A stretch of DNA of 63,318 bases from JALEFZ01 sp039817415 (GTDB lineage Bacteria > Bacteroidota > Bacteroidia > J057). Both the position numbers and the translations under genes were made by a program. Positions 27,601-35,468 of the stretch are shown here, piece by piece. A model generated the notes under the pieces. The model saw only the letters and a program-made list of their open reading frames with translations, was not told the origin of the DNA and did no database searches. The stretch is from positions 1 to 63,318 of the forward strand of contig JBCBVV010000039.1 of NCBI GenBank assembly GCA_039817415.1. The letters are read 5' to 3'. How positions within the stretch are numbered: the stretch's first letter is position 1; every line of letters begins with the position of its first letter.

Positions 27601-27656
27601 AGGATTTCCTTTATTTTTTTGAGAGAAAAGTATTGCTGGTAGTTCGTAGGTGTCAT
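24624..27656 (-). CDS. Triple fusion: APH-type kinase, M23 peptidase-like domain, class III aminotransferase-fold enzyme
   Basis: 1010 residues, no signal peptide. Residues 1-345: aminoglycoside-phosphotransferase fold with HNDGNDNN (catalytic Asp205, Asn210) and IIDFGD (Asp228), akin to hydroxylysine kinase. Residues about 405-575: LytM/M23 fold with HLGVD (His441, Asp445), YGHL (His496) and HLHF (His532, His534), so zinc site residues are present. Residues 595-1010: fold type I PLP enzyme with NSGSEANDLA, DEVQTG and PLP Lys851 in TIGKPIGNGHP, close to ethanolamine-phosphate and phosphohydroxylysine phospho-lyases. The family knowledge that this kinase and this lyase occur fused predicts ATP-dependent phosphorylation of an amino alcohol, then elimination to an aldehyde. 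The role of the M23 module in a cytoplasmic protein is unclear. Confidence 0.85.
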   Translation of the reverse strand: MTPTNYQQYFSLKKIKEILFHLYKMEAEVHFLHGEYDLNAFVQSDQGDFLLKIFHAESSQDRIDFHEHIHRYLAEKELTVELASVIDNFSGNATSTIVDEAGINWKIQLYTWVEGKLWSEIHPISASLLIDLGYKSGELAEALSGFTHPYSHRYMEWDLARADWIESELEIFEESEGEAITFFLDLYRNQWDKYEKLRKGVIHNDGNDNNLIVGGNYGSLYLKGIIDFGDAVYSQLINNVAITLAYAMMGKADPLRAAVEVVKGYHEKFPLEEGEIPLLYSLIGMRLAVSLTKSTLNQKADPENEYLLVSAKPALELLHTWRNLHPDYVSYSFRNACGFDAHPHYYTFKLWAEKYDTSLRDLFPTVQSEQVHAVDMSIGSTWLQNSALYLDDHWKSFQIQQLQQAHPGKIVAGGYLETRPFYSTKAFEKEGNNGPEYRTVHLGVDFWLPAETPVHAIWPGKVYSTAFNDFHKDYGATLILAHQTETGIPFYSLYGHLSKRSLELWQKGDEVSKGDLIAWLGNYEENGHWTPHLHFQIMLDMLGNEANFPGVGFPDEIGIWKELCPDPNLFFNLPALASDGSISSTNLLSRRKKYVGRGMSISYQKPLTILRGQAAYLIDSNGRRYLDTANNVAHVGHEHPRVVEAGARQMRVLNTNTRYLHPALLDFSEELLSTLPSELSVVHVVNSGSEANDLAMRMARACSGQEDFIAIELGYHGHTEQTIGVSSYKFDSKGGKGKPAHTQLLPLPDPFRGKYRGEESASAYASHIQEAITQIMAEGRNPAGFIGESILSCGGQIEPPQGYLKEIYQKVRAAGGICIADEVQTGVGRVGKYFWAFELQAVVPDIVTIGKPIGNGHPLAVVVCTEEVADAFNNGMEYFNTFGGNPVSATIGLEVLRVVKDEALQKHAYIVGEYLKQEFRSLQEEFPIIADVRGQGLFLGVEFTDEHLTPLAQQTSYLSNRMRELGILLSTDGPDHNVIKIKPPLVFNLSHADELLSRTRQILKEDGMKV

Positions 27657-27860
27657 ACAGATTCAATCATCTTCCTTCAAATATGTTCTTTCTACTATTA
27701 GTAGCCAAACAGCTTGGGACATTTCCTGATGGGGGCTGCTTTTTTCCATTAGGTATCTACAAAGTCTTCTTCAAAAGCCGTAGGTAATTCGCCCAGTTGG
27801 TTTTTCGCATATTGGAATTTCCTTGTATCTTAAGTGCCATACTAACATAAAAATCAAACA

Positions 27861-28568
27861 ATGAATTTGAAAGGAATAAACGCCATGTTAAGAACGGCTA
27901 TGTTGATCCTCATTGCGTCTACATTGACGTTACTGACTGGCTGTTTCGAGATAGAAGAGCTTATCAAACTAAACAAGGATGGTTCTGGGACTTACACCAT
28001 GAAAGTAGATATGTCTGAGGCTGGAGCCCTCCTTGCAAGCATGGGTGGAGGAGATGAAGAAGGTGGAATGATGGGATCTCTTGATTCTACGATACAGGAA
28101 ACAGCTAAGCAGCTTCGTGCTGCAGAGGGTATTTCAAATGTGAGAACCTCCTCTGAAAACTATATCATGACCATTATCTATGATTTCGATAAGGTTGAGA
28201 ATATTTCTGCTGCACAGGCGGATATGGAATCTAGCACACCTGCCATGCTACCCACAGGATCAGGTGATTCTAGCTACGAACTAGACGTCAAAAAGCGAAT
28301 TTTCAAGCGAGTGGTTCCAGATATGGGCGACCTACTAGGAGATATGGAAGGTGATGATGAAATGGCCCAAGGAATGGAAATGGCCAAAATGATGATGAAA
28401 GATGCTACCTATAGAACAACTTATATCTTTCCAGGAAAAGTGAAGTCCGTTTCTAATACAGATGCTGTTATCAAGGATAGCAAAACAGTTGAGTTGGAGG
28501 TGAATTTCCTTGACCTCCTAGAGCAGAGAGCACAATTAGGCAATGAAGTGAAGTTCAAGAAAAAGTAA
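27861..28568 (+). CDS. Lipoprotein of unknown function
   Basis: 235 residues. Lipobox LLTGC (Cys28). The start at 27861 gives nine residues before MLRTAM; the ATG at 27888 also gives a full lipoprotein signal. The mature part opens FEIEELIKLNKDGSGTYTMKVDMSE, a beta-hairpin pattern common in Bacteroidota lipoproteins with a low-complexity, Met-rich and Gly-rich loop (GGGDEEGGMMG, MAQGMEMAKMMMKDA). Function unknown; periplasmic face of a membrane. Own promoter and terminator. Confidence 0.7.
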   Translation: MNLKGINAMLRTAMLILIASTLTLLTGCFEIEELIKLNKDGSGTYTMKVDMSEAGALLASMGGGDEEGGMMGSLDSTIQETAKQLRAAEGISNVRTSSENYIMTIIYDFDKVENISAAQADMESSTPAMLPTGSGDSSYELDVKKRIFKRVVPDMGDLLGDMEGDDEMAQGMEMAKMMMKDATYRTTYIFPGKVKSVSNTDAVIKDSKTVELEVNFLDLLEQRAQLGNEVKFKKK

Positions 28569-28598
28569 TCCCACAAGGAATTAACTTTTCGCAACATA

Positions 28599-28630
28599 AA
28601 AAAAGGAGTCCTAAACAGGGCTCCTTTTTC
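28599..28630 (+). terminator. Intrinsic terminator
   Basis: AAAAAGGAGTCC, loop TAAACA, GGGCTCCTTTTT (stem with one G-U pair). It lies between the lipoprotein gene and the convergent NUDIX gene and has A- and T-tracts on both sides. Confidence 0.8.
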
Positions 28631-28647
28631 ATATGTAATAGGTCTAG

Positions 28648-29157
28648 TTACCTAAATTCAGATTCAATGCCTTTACTTGCCAACCAGTCCTTTAGGGCGA
28701 CTCCTGTTGCTGCTTTCCATGGACGAATACTTTCCATGGGTATTTCTTTACATTCGGCAATTTCAGACTCTTGCAACACAATTTCTCCTTCATGTGCTTC
28801 AACATGATAGGCGATAATCAATTGATTCCTCATGTAGAAGGGATAAAGTCCAATCAGGGATCCCATGGTGGCATCTAATCCAATTTCCTCTTTAACCTCT
28901 CTTAAAATCCCTTCTTCAGGTGTCTCATTCCTTTCTAAAAAGCCGGTAACCAGTCCGAACCATTTTTCGGGCCATCCCACATTTCTGACAAGCACGACCT
29001 TCCCTTTTCTTTCCACTACAGCTGCTACAACAGGTGTTGGATTGTCCCAATGGACCCAACCACAGGAGGGATCTGGGCAAGCTTGTCTTTCTTTGCCGCC
29101 ATGCTGGGCCTTGATCAATTCTTTCCCACAAACGGGACAATAAGAAAATGTTGGCAT
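28648..29157 (-). CDS. NUDIX hydrolase with N-terminal zinc ribbon
   Basis: 169 residues. A zinc ribbon (Cys7, Cys10, Cys27, Cys32) precedes a NUDIX domain with a complete NUDIX box GFLERNETPEEGILREVKEEIGL split here as GFLERNETPEEG, ILREVKEEIGL. This arrangement occurs in NudC-type and in smaller NADH/ADP-ribose hydrolases. Substrate cannot be set. It is the last gene of a four-gene minus-strand operon with a TetR regulator, a DUF4442 thioesterase-like protein and a DinB-like protein (18 nt after the latter). Confidence 0.9.
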   Translation of the reverse strand: MPTFSYCPVCGKELIKAQHGGKERQACPDPSCGWVHWDNPTPVVAAVVERKGKVVLVRNVGWPEKWFGLVTGFLERNETPEEGILREVKEEIGLDATMGSLIGLYPFYMRNQLIIAYHVEAHEGEIVLQESEIAECKEIPMESIRPWKAATGVALKDWLASKGIESEFR

Positions 29158-29175
29158 ATCAGAGGGTTGAATAAA

Positions 29176-29712
29176 CTATTTTTTGGCGGGCCATTCTGCA
29201 CTCATATCTGCCTCAAGTGCAGAGAATTGCCCCAAATGATGAACGATATGGATATGGTGGAATCTTTCCCAAGCCTCCAAATCTAATGGACCAAAAGCAG
29301 GATGCATTAATTTAATGCCTTTATTTTCGGAGAAATATCCGTAAAAGGCAGCTATATTCATTAGGAGGATATCTTTGGATTCATCTAGGCTGGCATACCT
29401 CAATTCCTGCTTCACAATATTATCCAAAGGTGCCTTGGTGCCACGGCGCATCATACTCCCCTCTCTAAAGATCCATTTTTGTGCCTTTTCAACCTTATCC
29501 TCAGGTATACTCAGACTCAATCCTACATCTTTTCTGGAGATATAGACAATGGCAGAGATATGTTCCATGATATGTTGTACACTTGGAGTTATTCCCCATT
29601 GACGTTGGGCATCTGGGCCGATTTGTCCCAAAAGCTGAGGTAAGCTGTCTTGTAGAAAAGTACGACTTGGAATAGCCATAGCTTCTGATTGCGATTTAGG
29701 TAGAGTTTCCAT
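29176..29712 (-). CDS. DinB/DUF1569-like putative metal-binding protein
   Basis: 178 residues, a four-helix bundle with the HHIHIVHHLGQFSALEADM tail (His-rich, ending LGQF), and an N-terminal SVQHIMEHIS helix that supplies another His. This fits the DinB-like superfamily, whose members coordinate a metal and often act as thiol-dependent transferases. Substrate unknown. It lies 5 nt after the DUF4442 gene in the TetR operon. Confidence 0.75.
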   Translation of the reverse strand: METLPKSQSEAMAIPSRTFLQDSLPQLLGQIGPDAQRQWGITPSVQHIMEHISAIVYISRKDVGLSLSIPEDKVEKAQKWIFREGSMMRRGTKAPLDNIVKQELRYASLDESKDILLMNIAAFYGYFSENKGIKLMHPAFGPLDLEAWERFHHIHIVHHLGQFSALEADMSAEWPAKK

Positions 29713-29717
29713 ATTTG

Positions 29718-30233
29718 TCAGTTTGACGGTGAATGTTCCTTTAATTTCTGGGCATGAAAGCCTTTTTCTGCTACATATAGCGTCTTTTTGAGTCGTGCAA
29801 CGACCTTATTGTTCTTGTCCAGCCATTCTAAATCAAAGCTCGGATGAGATTTCTGTTTTGCCTTCAAATCCTCTTTAATCTCTAGAATGTCCTGATCTGT
29901 AATCAGTATTTTCATCTTCAATCGGCTTTTTCCAGGCCTTAGGAAACGTATTTCAGCCGATCTGTCCCAAATGATATAATCTCCGCCAAGTATTTTGTAC
30001 ACCAATAAGGCATGCCAAGGGTCTGCTGCCGAAAACAATACTCCTCCGAAAGTGGCTCCAACTAGGTTTTTGGTGGAAAGCGAATGCTTGAGGCTTACAT
30101 GTGCCTCTCGGTAGTCGTCAGATATAAAGCATAATTTGCCTTTTGATGTCCTTATAATAGGCGTGAGATTCCCTACCCAACGAACAATCCGATGTTTCCA
30201 GATTTCTTTTTTTTCTGTTGGGAAAAGCTTCAT
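29718..30233 (-). CDS. DUF4442 hotdog-fold thioesterase-like protein
   Basis: 171 residues. Matches the DUF4442 (PaaI-related hotdog) pattern: central helix with NLVGATFGGVLFSAADPW, then strands DYIIWDRSAEIRFLRPG and MKILITDQD. It may hydrolyse an acyl-CoA; no catalytic residue can be named with confidence. Its ATG overlaps the TetR stop codon (ATGA), so the two are translationally coupled. Confidence 0.78.
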   Translation of the reverse strand: MKLFPTEKKEIWKHRIVRWVGNLTPIIRTSKGKLCFISDDYREAHVSLKHSLSTKNLVGATFGGVLFSAADPWHALLVYKILGGDYIIWDRSAEIRFLRPGKSRLKMKILITDQDILEIKEDLKAKQKSHPSFDLEWLDKNNKVVARLKKTLYVAEKGFHAQKLKEHSPSN

Positions 30234-30793
30234 GATAGGGTAGTGTTGGGTGATCCCTCCTCAATAGCTTGCAGGAAGAAAGAAGTGTCCTGATGAATGT
30301 GCATAAGAATTAAGGAGCCGTGGATACTATTTACCACCCTTTTGGCTACAAGTGTAGGATTGACCTTTTGAGCAAATATATTTTCAAAGGCCAAAATCAT
30401 TTCCTGTGAATATTGTTGGATGATCGGTATAAATTGGTCCTTTTCTGGAGAATATGCGGTCTCTAAACTGATCAAACTCATCAGGCAACCTCCATGAGAA
30501 CCTGTGAAAATACGTTGTAATTTTTTCGAGAGCTCTGTCCATTTTTCCTCAGCATTCAAGTTTTCATCATAAGCAATAGGAAAGACCCTTTCAGAAAAAT
30601 AATTGTGAACAGATTTAAGAACTTCGACCATTAATTCTTCCTTCCCCTTTTTGAAATAATAGTAAAAATGGGATTTAGGAATATCACAAGCGTAAGCTAA
30701 ATCCTGTATGGAAGTGTTGTAATAGCCCTTTTTGCGAAAAACCTGCATGGCTTTTACAATGATCTCATCTTTACTCGTTTTTTGTGCAGGCAT
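30230..30793 (-). CDS. TetR/AcrR family transcriptional regulator
   Basis: 187 residues. N-terminal DNA-binding HTH at about residues 8-55 (VFRKKGYYNTSIQDLAYACDIPKSHFYYYFKKGKEEL), followed by a helical ligand domain. First gene of the operon with DUF4442, DinB-like and NUDIX genes. A perfect palindrome AACGATCGTT lies 19 bp upstream of its start, the expected autoregulatory operator. The inducer is unknown; an acyl or electrophile ligand would fit the enzymes it controls. Confidence 0.9.
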   Translation of the reverse strand: MPAQKTSKDEIIVKAMQVFRKKGYYNTSIQDLAYACDIPKSHFYYYFKKGKEELMVEVLKSVHNYFSERVFPIAYDENLNAEEKWTELSKKLQRIFTGSHGGCLMSLISLETAYSPEKDQFIPIIQQYSQEMILAFENIFAQKVNPTLVAKRVVNSIHGSLILMHIHQDTSFFLQAIEEGSPNTTLS

Positions 30794-30811
30794 TTTATTT
30801 GGTATTTATAG

Positions 30812-30821
30812 AACGATCGTT
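30812..30821. promoter_or_regulatory. Candidate TetR operator
   Basis: Perfect 10-bp palindrome AACGATCGTT upstream of the tetR ATG, core resembling known TetR/AcrR half-sites (GAACG...CGTT). Confidence 0.6.
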
Positions 30822-31076
30822 AAAATAAATGAATTCTGATTGATCTCCAAATTTTCGTGCCAAGATCACTCCTGAAGGCAATGAAAATGCCATCAAAAAC
30901 TTATTGTAATAAAATTTAAATTTTTGTCGAAAAAATAAATTTGCGGTCCAATATTTGCCTGACATGAACTGAATGCAGACTATGTTTTATTAATGAAATA
31001 AAAAAGTTTGTTTTTCGAATAAATAGTGTCCCCCAATCACTTTTACAACATTAATGACCTATTTAGATCTCAGCCT

Positions 31077-32150
31077 ATGAGATACATAATTACGCTCTTT
31101 ACTTTGCTAGTCGGATTATCGCTCAACCATTTCGGCCAGAAAAATCAATCAACTGAAAAATCGGCCCCTATGCACTCATCAGAGTCGGCATGGGGAGTAG
31201 AACAAAGCTTTGCTTACTCCTTTCAGCATGAACAACGGCCTTACGCCAAGTTGGAAGATGGAGTTGAGCTAGGAAAAGGCATCAATTGGAATAACATTCA
31301 ATTGAAGGTGCCACTAGGATTTACCTTCACTTTTTTTGAAGAACAGACAGATACACTCTATATCATGGAGACCCCAGAAGGAGCTATTTTGGGATTAAAT
31401 CCAGAAGGAGTTTCAGCAGGTCCCGTGATGGTGTTCTTTGGCGCTGACCTAATGGATCGCTCCATGGATAGTGTACAGGGAACCAACGCATTGTCGCCAA
31501 TTCTTCTTGAAACAATTGGGGAAGAAGGCGAGAGAATCACCTCCGTAGAGTGGCAAAATGTAGGCTTCCAACCTGATATTACGGCTAACAACAGCTCCAC
31601 AGATTATGCGAATTTCCAGATTCACATTTATGAGGAAACAGGAAACCTTGAGGTACACTTTGGAGACTCACATTTTACCCAGCCTAAATTGTTATTCAAA
31701 GGGCAGAATGGCCCTTCACTAGGCTTGGTCCAAAGCTACAACTACGATCAAATGACCATTCAGACTTATGGGTATTGGGTGACAGGATTTCCCTACCTGC
31801 CCTCTACGATCATTTCTCCCTCACAACTATATCTCGATGGAAACATACCTGATGGAACGGTCTATCGCTTTGAGCGCACAAGTCTTCCAACCTCAGTAGA
31901 GGAAGTTAAGGACCAGCTTTTTGCCGCTTATCCCAATCCAAGTCAGGGTCTTCTAGAAATAGAAATACAGGGTAAGCTGAGTGCTACTTGGGCTGAAGTA
32001 TACAGTATGGATGGAAAGAAAGTATATGAGCAGGACATTCAGGCTGTAAAGGCCAAGATGGATTTGTCCCAGCTACAAAAAGGTGCCTATATCTTAAGGC
32101 TTCGGACTGCTACCGCCACCTTAGGATACCAAAAAATAATAATGCAATAG
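31077..32150 (+). CDS. Secreted protein with T9SS sorting domain
   Basis: 357 residues from the ATG at 31077. Signal peptide MRYIITLFTLLVGLSLNHFGQ. The middle region (about 40-280) is beta-rich with no recognised family. The last 80 residues are a sorting domain (LFAAYPNPSQGLLEIEI, VYSMDGKKVYEQ, GAYILRLRT). Probably surface-bound or released. An in-frame GTG at 31026 exists but the ATG at 31077 begins the signal peptide. A strong terminator follows. Confidence 0.85.
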   Translation: MRYIITLFTLLVGLSLNHFGQKNQSTEKSAPMHSSESAWGVEQSFAYSFQHEQRPYAKLEDGVELGKGINWNNIQLKVPLGFTFTFFEEQTDTLYIMETPEGAILGLNPEGVSAGPVMVFFGADLMDRSMDSVQGTNALSPILLETIGEEGERITSVEWQNVGFQPDITANNSSTDYANFQIHIYEETGNLEVHFGDSHFTQPKLLFKGQNGPSLGLVQSYNYDQMTIQTYGYWVTGFPYLPSTIISPSQLYLDGNIPDGTVYRFERTSLPTSVEEVKDQLFAAYPNPSQGLLEIEIQGKLSATWAEVYSMDGKKVYEQDIQAVKAKMDLSQLQKGAYILRLRTATATLGYQKIIMQ

Positions 32151-32172
32151 TGGTACTTAGCGTTTTTATCCA

Positions 32173-32205
32173 GTAGGGAAACATCTTGTTTCCCTACTTT
32201 TTTTT
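32173..32205 (+). terminator. Strong intrinsic terminator
   Basis: Perfect 11-bp stem GTAGGGAAACA / TGTTTCCCTAC (32173-32183, 32187-32197), 3-nt loop, T8. Confidence 0.95.
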
Positions 32206-32220
32206 ATGTCTTATCCCAGG

Positions 32221-33768
32221 TTACAATGGAATATTTCCATGCTTTTTCTTTGGTAGGGTTCTCGCTTTGTTTTCTAACATAGAAAAGGCCCTGCTTAATT
32301 TTTTTCTCGTTTCTCTGGGTAGAATTACTTCGTCTACAAATCCTCTGGCAGCTGCCCTGTAGGGATTGGCAAACTTTTCCGTGTACTCTTCTACTTTTTC
32401 ATTCAATTTGGCTTCAGAATCTTCTGCTTCAGCAATTTCTTTCTTAAAGATAATCTCAGCAGCTCCTTTAGGACCCATCACCGCAATTTCAGAGGAAGGC
32501 CATGCATAGTTCATATCTGCACCGATATGCTTAGAGTTCATTACGTCATATGCGCCACCATAAGCCTTGCGTGTAATGACAGTGATTCTTGGGACGGTTG
32601 CTTCACAAAAGGCATACAAAAGCTTTGCTCCGTTGGTGATGATAGCATTCCATTCCTGATCTGTGCCAGGAAGGAATCCAGGTACATCTTCAAATACTAA
32701 CAAGGGGATATTGAAGGAATCACAGAAGCGGACAAACCTAGCTCCCTTTACCGAGGCTTTGATATCAAGTACGCCTGCCATGACAGCTGGCTGGTTGGCG
32801 ACAATCCCGATGCTTCTCCCATCCAACCTGGCAAAACCTACGACAATATTCTCTGCATAGTCTTTGTGAACCTCCATAAAAGAGCCTTCATCACAAACCA
32901 ATTCAATCACTTCCTTCATGTCATAAGGCTGATTGGGATTTTCCGGGACGATGCTGTCCAGCGCTGTAACATCCTCCTGAATGTTTTCCTGTTTGGCAAA
33001 ACGAATGGGGTCTTCTTCGCAGTTTTGGGGCATATAGCTGAGCAACTGCTTGATATTTTCCAAGGCTTCCACTTCGTTGGAACAAGCGAAGTGTGTTACC
33101 CCTGATTTACTGGCATGTGTATTGGCTCCACCTAGCTCTTCAGAAGTTACCTCCTCATGTGTTACAGTCTTTACCACGTTGGGACCTGTAACAAACATAT
33201 AGGAAGTGCCCTCTACCATGAGGGTAAAGTCAGTAATGGCGGGAGAATAAACAGCACCTCCTGCACAAGGGCCCATGATGGCCGAAATCTGAGGAACTAC
33301 ACCAGAGGCCAAGGTATTTCTATAAAAGATATCAGCGTATCCTGCTAGGGAAACCACCCCTTCCTGAATTCTTGCTCCACCTGAGTCATTCAAGCCGATT
33401 ACAGGAGCACCATTGTTCATGGCCAAATCCATAATCTTACAGATCTTTTCAGCATAGGTCTCCGATAAAGAGCCTCCCATGACAGTAAAGTCTTGGCTGA
33501 AAATATAGACCAGCCTACCATTTACAGTTCCATAGCCTGTAACAACGCCATCACCCAGTGGCTTATACTTGTCTAGTCCAAATTCTGTCGCACGGTGTGT
33601 AACAAATTTTCCAATCTCTTCAAACGAGCCTGGGTCAAGCAAAAGTTCGATTCGTTCTCTGGCCGTAAGTTTCCCTTTGTCGTGTTGTCTGTCAATGCGA
33701 GATTGACCGCCTCCTAGCAAGGCCTCAGCATTTTTTTTGCGGAGTAGATCGAGAGATTGTTGCTTCAT
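32221..33768 (-). CDS. Acyl-CoA carboxylase, carboxyltransferase beta subunit
   Basis: 515 residues, the usual size. Transfers the carboxyl group from a carboxyl-biotin carrier to an acyl-CoA. Opens with the family pattern ESRIDRQHDKGKLTARERIELLLDPGSFEEIG (beginning QSRIDRQHDKGKLTARERIE). Oxyanion-hole and acyl-CoA motifs: LNDSGGARIQEGV, GPCAGGAVYSPAITDF, and C-terminal KAYGGAYDVM and AVMGPKGAAEIIF. Propionyl-CoA carboxylase is most likely, though methylmalonyl-CoA decarboxylase alpha is a close relative. No biotin carboxylase, biotin carrier or epimerase gene is adjacent. Divergent from nfi. Confidence 0.9.
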   Translation of the reverse strand: MKQQSLDLLRKKNAEALLGGGQSRIDRQHDKGKLTARERIELLLDPGSFEEIGKFVTHRATEFGLDKYKPLGDGVVTGYGTVNGRLVYIFSQDFTVMGGSLSETYAEKICKIMDLAMNNGAPVIGLNDSGGARIQEGVVSLAGYADIFYRNTLASGVVPQISAIMGPCAGGAVYSPAITDFTLMVEGTSYMFVTGPNVVKTVTHEEVTSEELGGANTHASKSGVTHFACSNEVEALENIKQLLSYMPQNCEEDPIRFAKQENIQEDVTALDSIVPENPNQPYDMKEVIELVCDEGSFMEVHKDYAENIVVGFARLDGRSIGIVANQPAVMAGVLDIKASVKGARFVRFCDSFNIPLLVFEDVPGFLPGTDQEWNAIITNGAKLLYAFCEATVPRITVITRKAYGGAYDVMNSKHIGADMNYAWPSSEIAVMGPKGAAEIIFKKEIAEAEDSEAKLNEKVEEYTEKFANPYRAAARGFVDEVILPRETRKKLSRAFSMLENKARTLPKKKHGNIPL

Positions 33769-33844
33769 GTGTTCCTTTTTTTCCTAAGGGAATAAACTTA
33801 AGGAATCCTGATGAATTTTTAGATGAAGGATGTAATTTGTTCCC

Positions 33845-34552
33845 ATGAAAAGCCTGGAGGAATGGAAAGCTATCTGGCAACAGACTCAATTGGACATGCA
33901 AAATTCTCTTCAAATCCTGTCGGATGAGGAAGATTTCTTTCCAGATCACGGAAGCATGATCTGTACCATGGATGTCCAATATGAAGATGAGTTAGCCTAT
34001 GTTGCCATGGATGTCATGTACTGGCCAGATCAACCTTACAGAATTTTTCTTTATCGTGAGAAAGTAAAAGCCCCTTATGTTCCAGGTTATTTTTCCTTTA
34101 GGGAAGGGCCAATTCTACAGCAAGCCTTGCGTGCGTTAAAGGATTATTTAGGTAGAAAACCAGATATTCTCATCATTGACGGACATGGAACTGCACATCC
34201 CAGAAAAATGGGAATCGCGTCTTGGATTGGAATTAAGGAGGACATCAAGAGCATGGGAGTAGCTAAGGATCCTCTCCTAAAGCAAGATTACAGCATGCCT
34301 GATGAAGAAGGTTCTCAATGTGAAGTCTTTTGGGGAAATGATTGCGTAGGCTATGCCTTGAGAACACAGGTGGGCGTAAAACCTATTTATGTCAGTGCAG
34401 GGCATTTGATGAGCCAGGATATCAGCCGTGAAATTGCTTGGAGACTAAGAGGGCAGTATAGGATCATTGATCCGATTCGTCGTGCCGACTGGGCGGCCAG
34501 GGCGTTTTCAAAAAAGGAATCTTCGCCTAAGCATATCTTCCTCGATATTTGA
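33845..34552 (+). CDS. nfi: Endonuclease V
   Basis: 235 residues. Cleaves DNA 3' of deoxyinosine, a deamination repair enzyme. Active-site carboxylates match the family: Asp43 (TMDVQYED), Glu87 (FSFREGP) and Asp112 (IDGHGTAHPR). The wedge segment VPGYFSFREGP and the C-terminal VSAGHLMS motif are present. It ends one base before the convergent SGNH-like gene, so the two units meet tail to tail with no terminator between them. Confidence 0.92.
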   Translation: MKSLEEWKAIWQQTQLDMQNSLQILSDEEDFFPDHGSMICTMDVQYEDELAYVAMDVMYWPDQPYRIFLYREKVKAPYVPGYFSFREGPILQQALRALKDYLGRKPDILIIDGHGTAHPRKMGIASWIGIKEDIKSMGVAKDPLLKQDYSMPDEEGSQCEVFWGNDCVGYALRTQVGVKPIYVSAGHLMSQDISREIAWRLRGQYRIIDPIRRADWAARAFSKKESSPKHIFLDI

Positions 34553-35464
34553 TTATAGTTTCTTGGCTAGCCAAAGACTAAGCTGTTCCGCCCCCTCAAG
34601 GTTGAAATGGCCTGCGTCATACCAATTCGAAGGCTCATCGAGGATACTTGCCGGAGGAATCCACAATTCTCCCATTCTTTTATAAAAATCCTTTTCCTTT
34701 TGCTCTAAAGGTTGGCAGCCAAAAGGTGGCAAATACAAAAAAGACAATTCAATCTGATGCTGCCGACAAAAGCTTGAAATGTAGTCAAGGTAGTAGTTAG
34801 GAAATGCCTCTAGTAGATTTCTTCTGATTGCTGGCGAAGGCCTTTTCTTCTTAGAAAGTCTTGTCCGAGATGCCTCTAAAACGCTTATTTCAGCTTTGTT
34901 GGGGACAGTGGTAAACCCATGAGGAAGCCTATTTTCTGTTGAAGGAGAGGTTGGGTTCCAAAGCCTTTTTTGAATGCGGATGAGTCTCTCTCGAAATAAG
35001 TTGAGGATATTGGGGAAGTAGCTCCCATTCATGATGGGATAAGCCATTAGAATATCCTGTGGATCAGCTAGCTGGGCAAAGGAAGGATGGCTAAATCGAT
35101 TTTCTTCCCACCCTATTTCTAAGACCAGTTTCTTGGGCTGTTTCGATTGAACCAATTCCTGAAGGATTTCAAAATGGAGATCTCGACCCAACCTACAATA
35201 TCCGAGGTTACTGACATGCATGTTATGACTCAAATTGGCTTCCAGCAAACTATCATTTACCCCGTTGATGGTATGTGAACTTCCGATAAAAGCGATATCA
35301 ATGGGAGTATCTGAAAGGTGAATTCGATCGTAGATCCATCCTGATTTTTCAAGGCATTCGGCATTGAGTTGCTGGTACCTGTTCCGCTTATCTAATGGGA
35401 AGCTTAGGCATGCTACAGCAAGCCCAAGGATCATCAATAAAATATGGACGAATAACTTCTTCAT
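34553..35464 (-). CDS. SGNH-like O-acylation partner protein (copy B)
   Basis: 303 residues from the ATG at 35464. N-terminal signal or membrane helix (MKKLFVHILLMILGLAVACLS). A Ser in IAFIGSSHT (Ser63) and the DAGH pair (Asp283, His286) are the expected SGNH nucleophile and base; the fold resembles DltD and AlgJ partners of MBOAT enzymes. It is a close relative of the gene at 35469-36398. The upstream ATG at 35488 overlaps that gene; the ATG at 35464 begins 4 nt after its stop and fits a signal peptide. Likely works with the MBOAT in O-acetylating a cell-surface glycan, on the outer face of the inner membrane. Confidence 0.75.
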   Translation of the reverse strand: MKKLFVHILLMILGLAVACLSFPLDKRNRYQQLNAECLEKSGWIYDRIHLSDTPIDIAFIGSSHTINGVNDSLLEANLSHNMHVSNLGYCRLGRDLHFEILQELVQSKQPKKLVLEIGWEENRFSHPSFAQLADPQDILMAYPIMNGSYFPNILNLFRERLIRIQKRLWNPTSPSTENRLPHGFTTVPNKAEISVLEASRTRLSKKKRPSPAIRRNLLEAFPNYYLDYISSFCRQHQIELSFLYLPPFGCQPLEQKEKDFYKRMGELWIPPASILDEPSNWYDAGHFNLEGAEQLSLWLAKKL

Positions 35465-35468
35465 TCTA

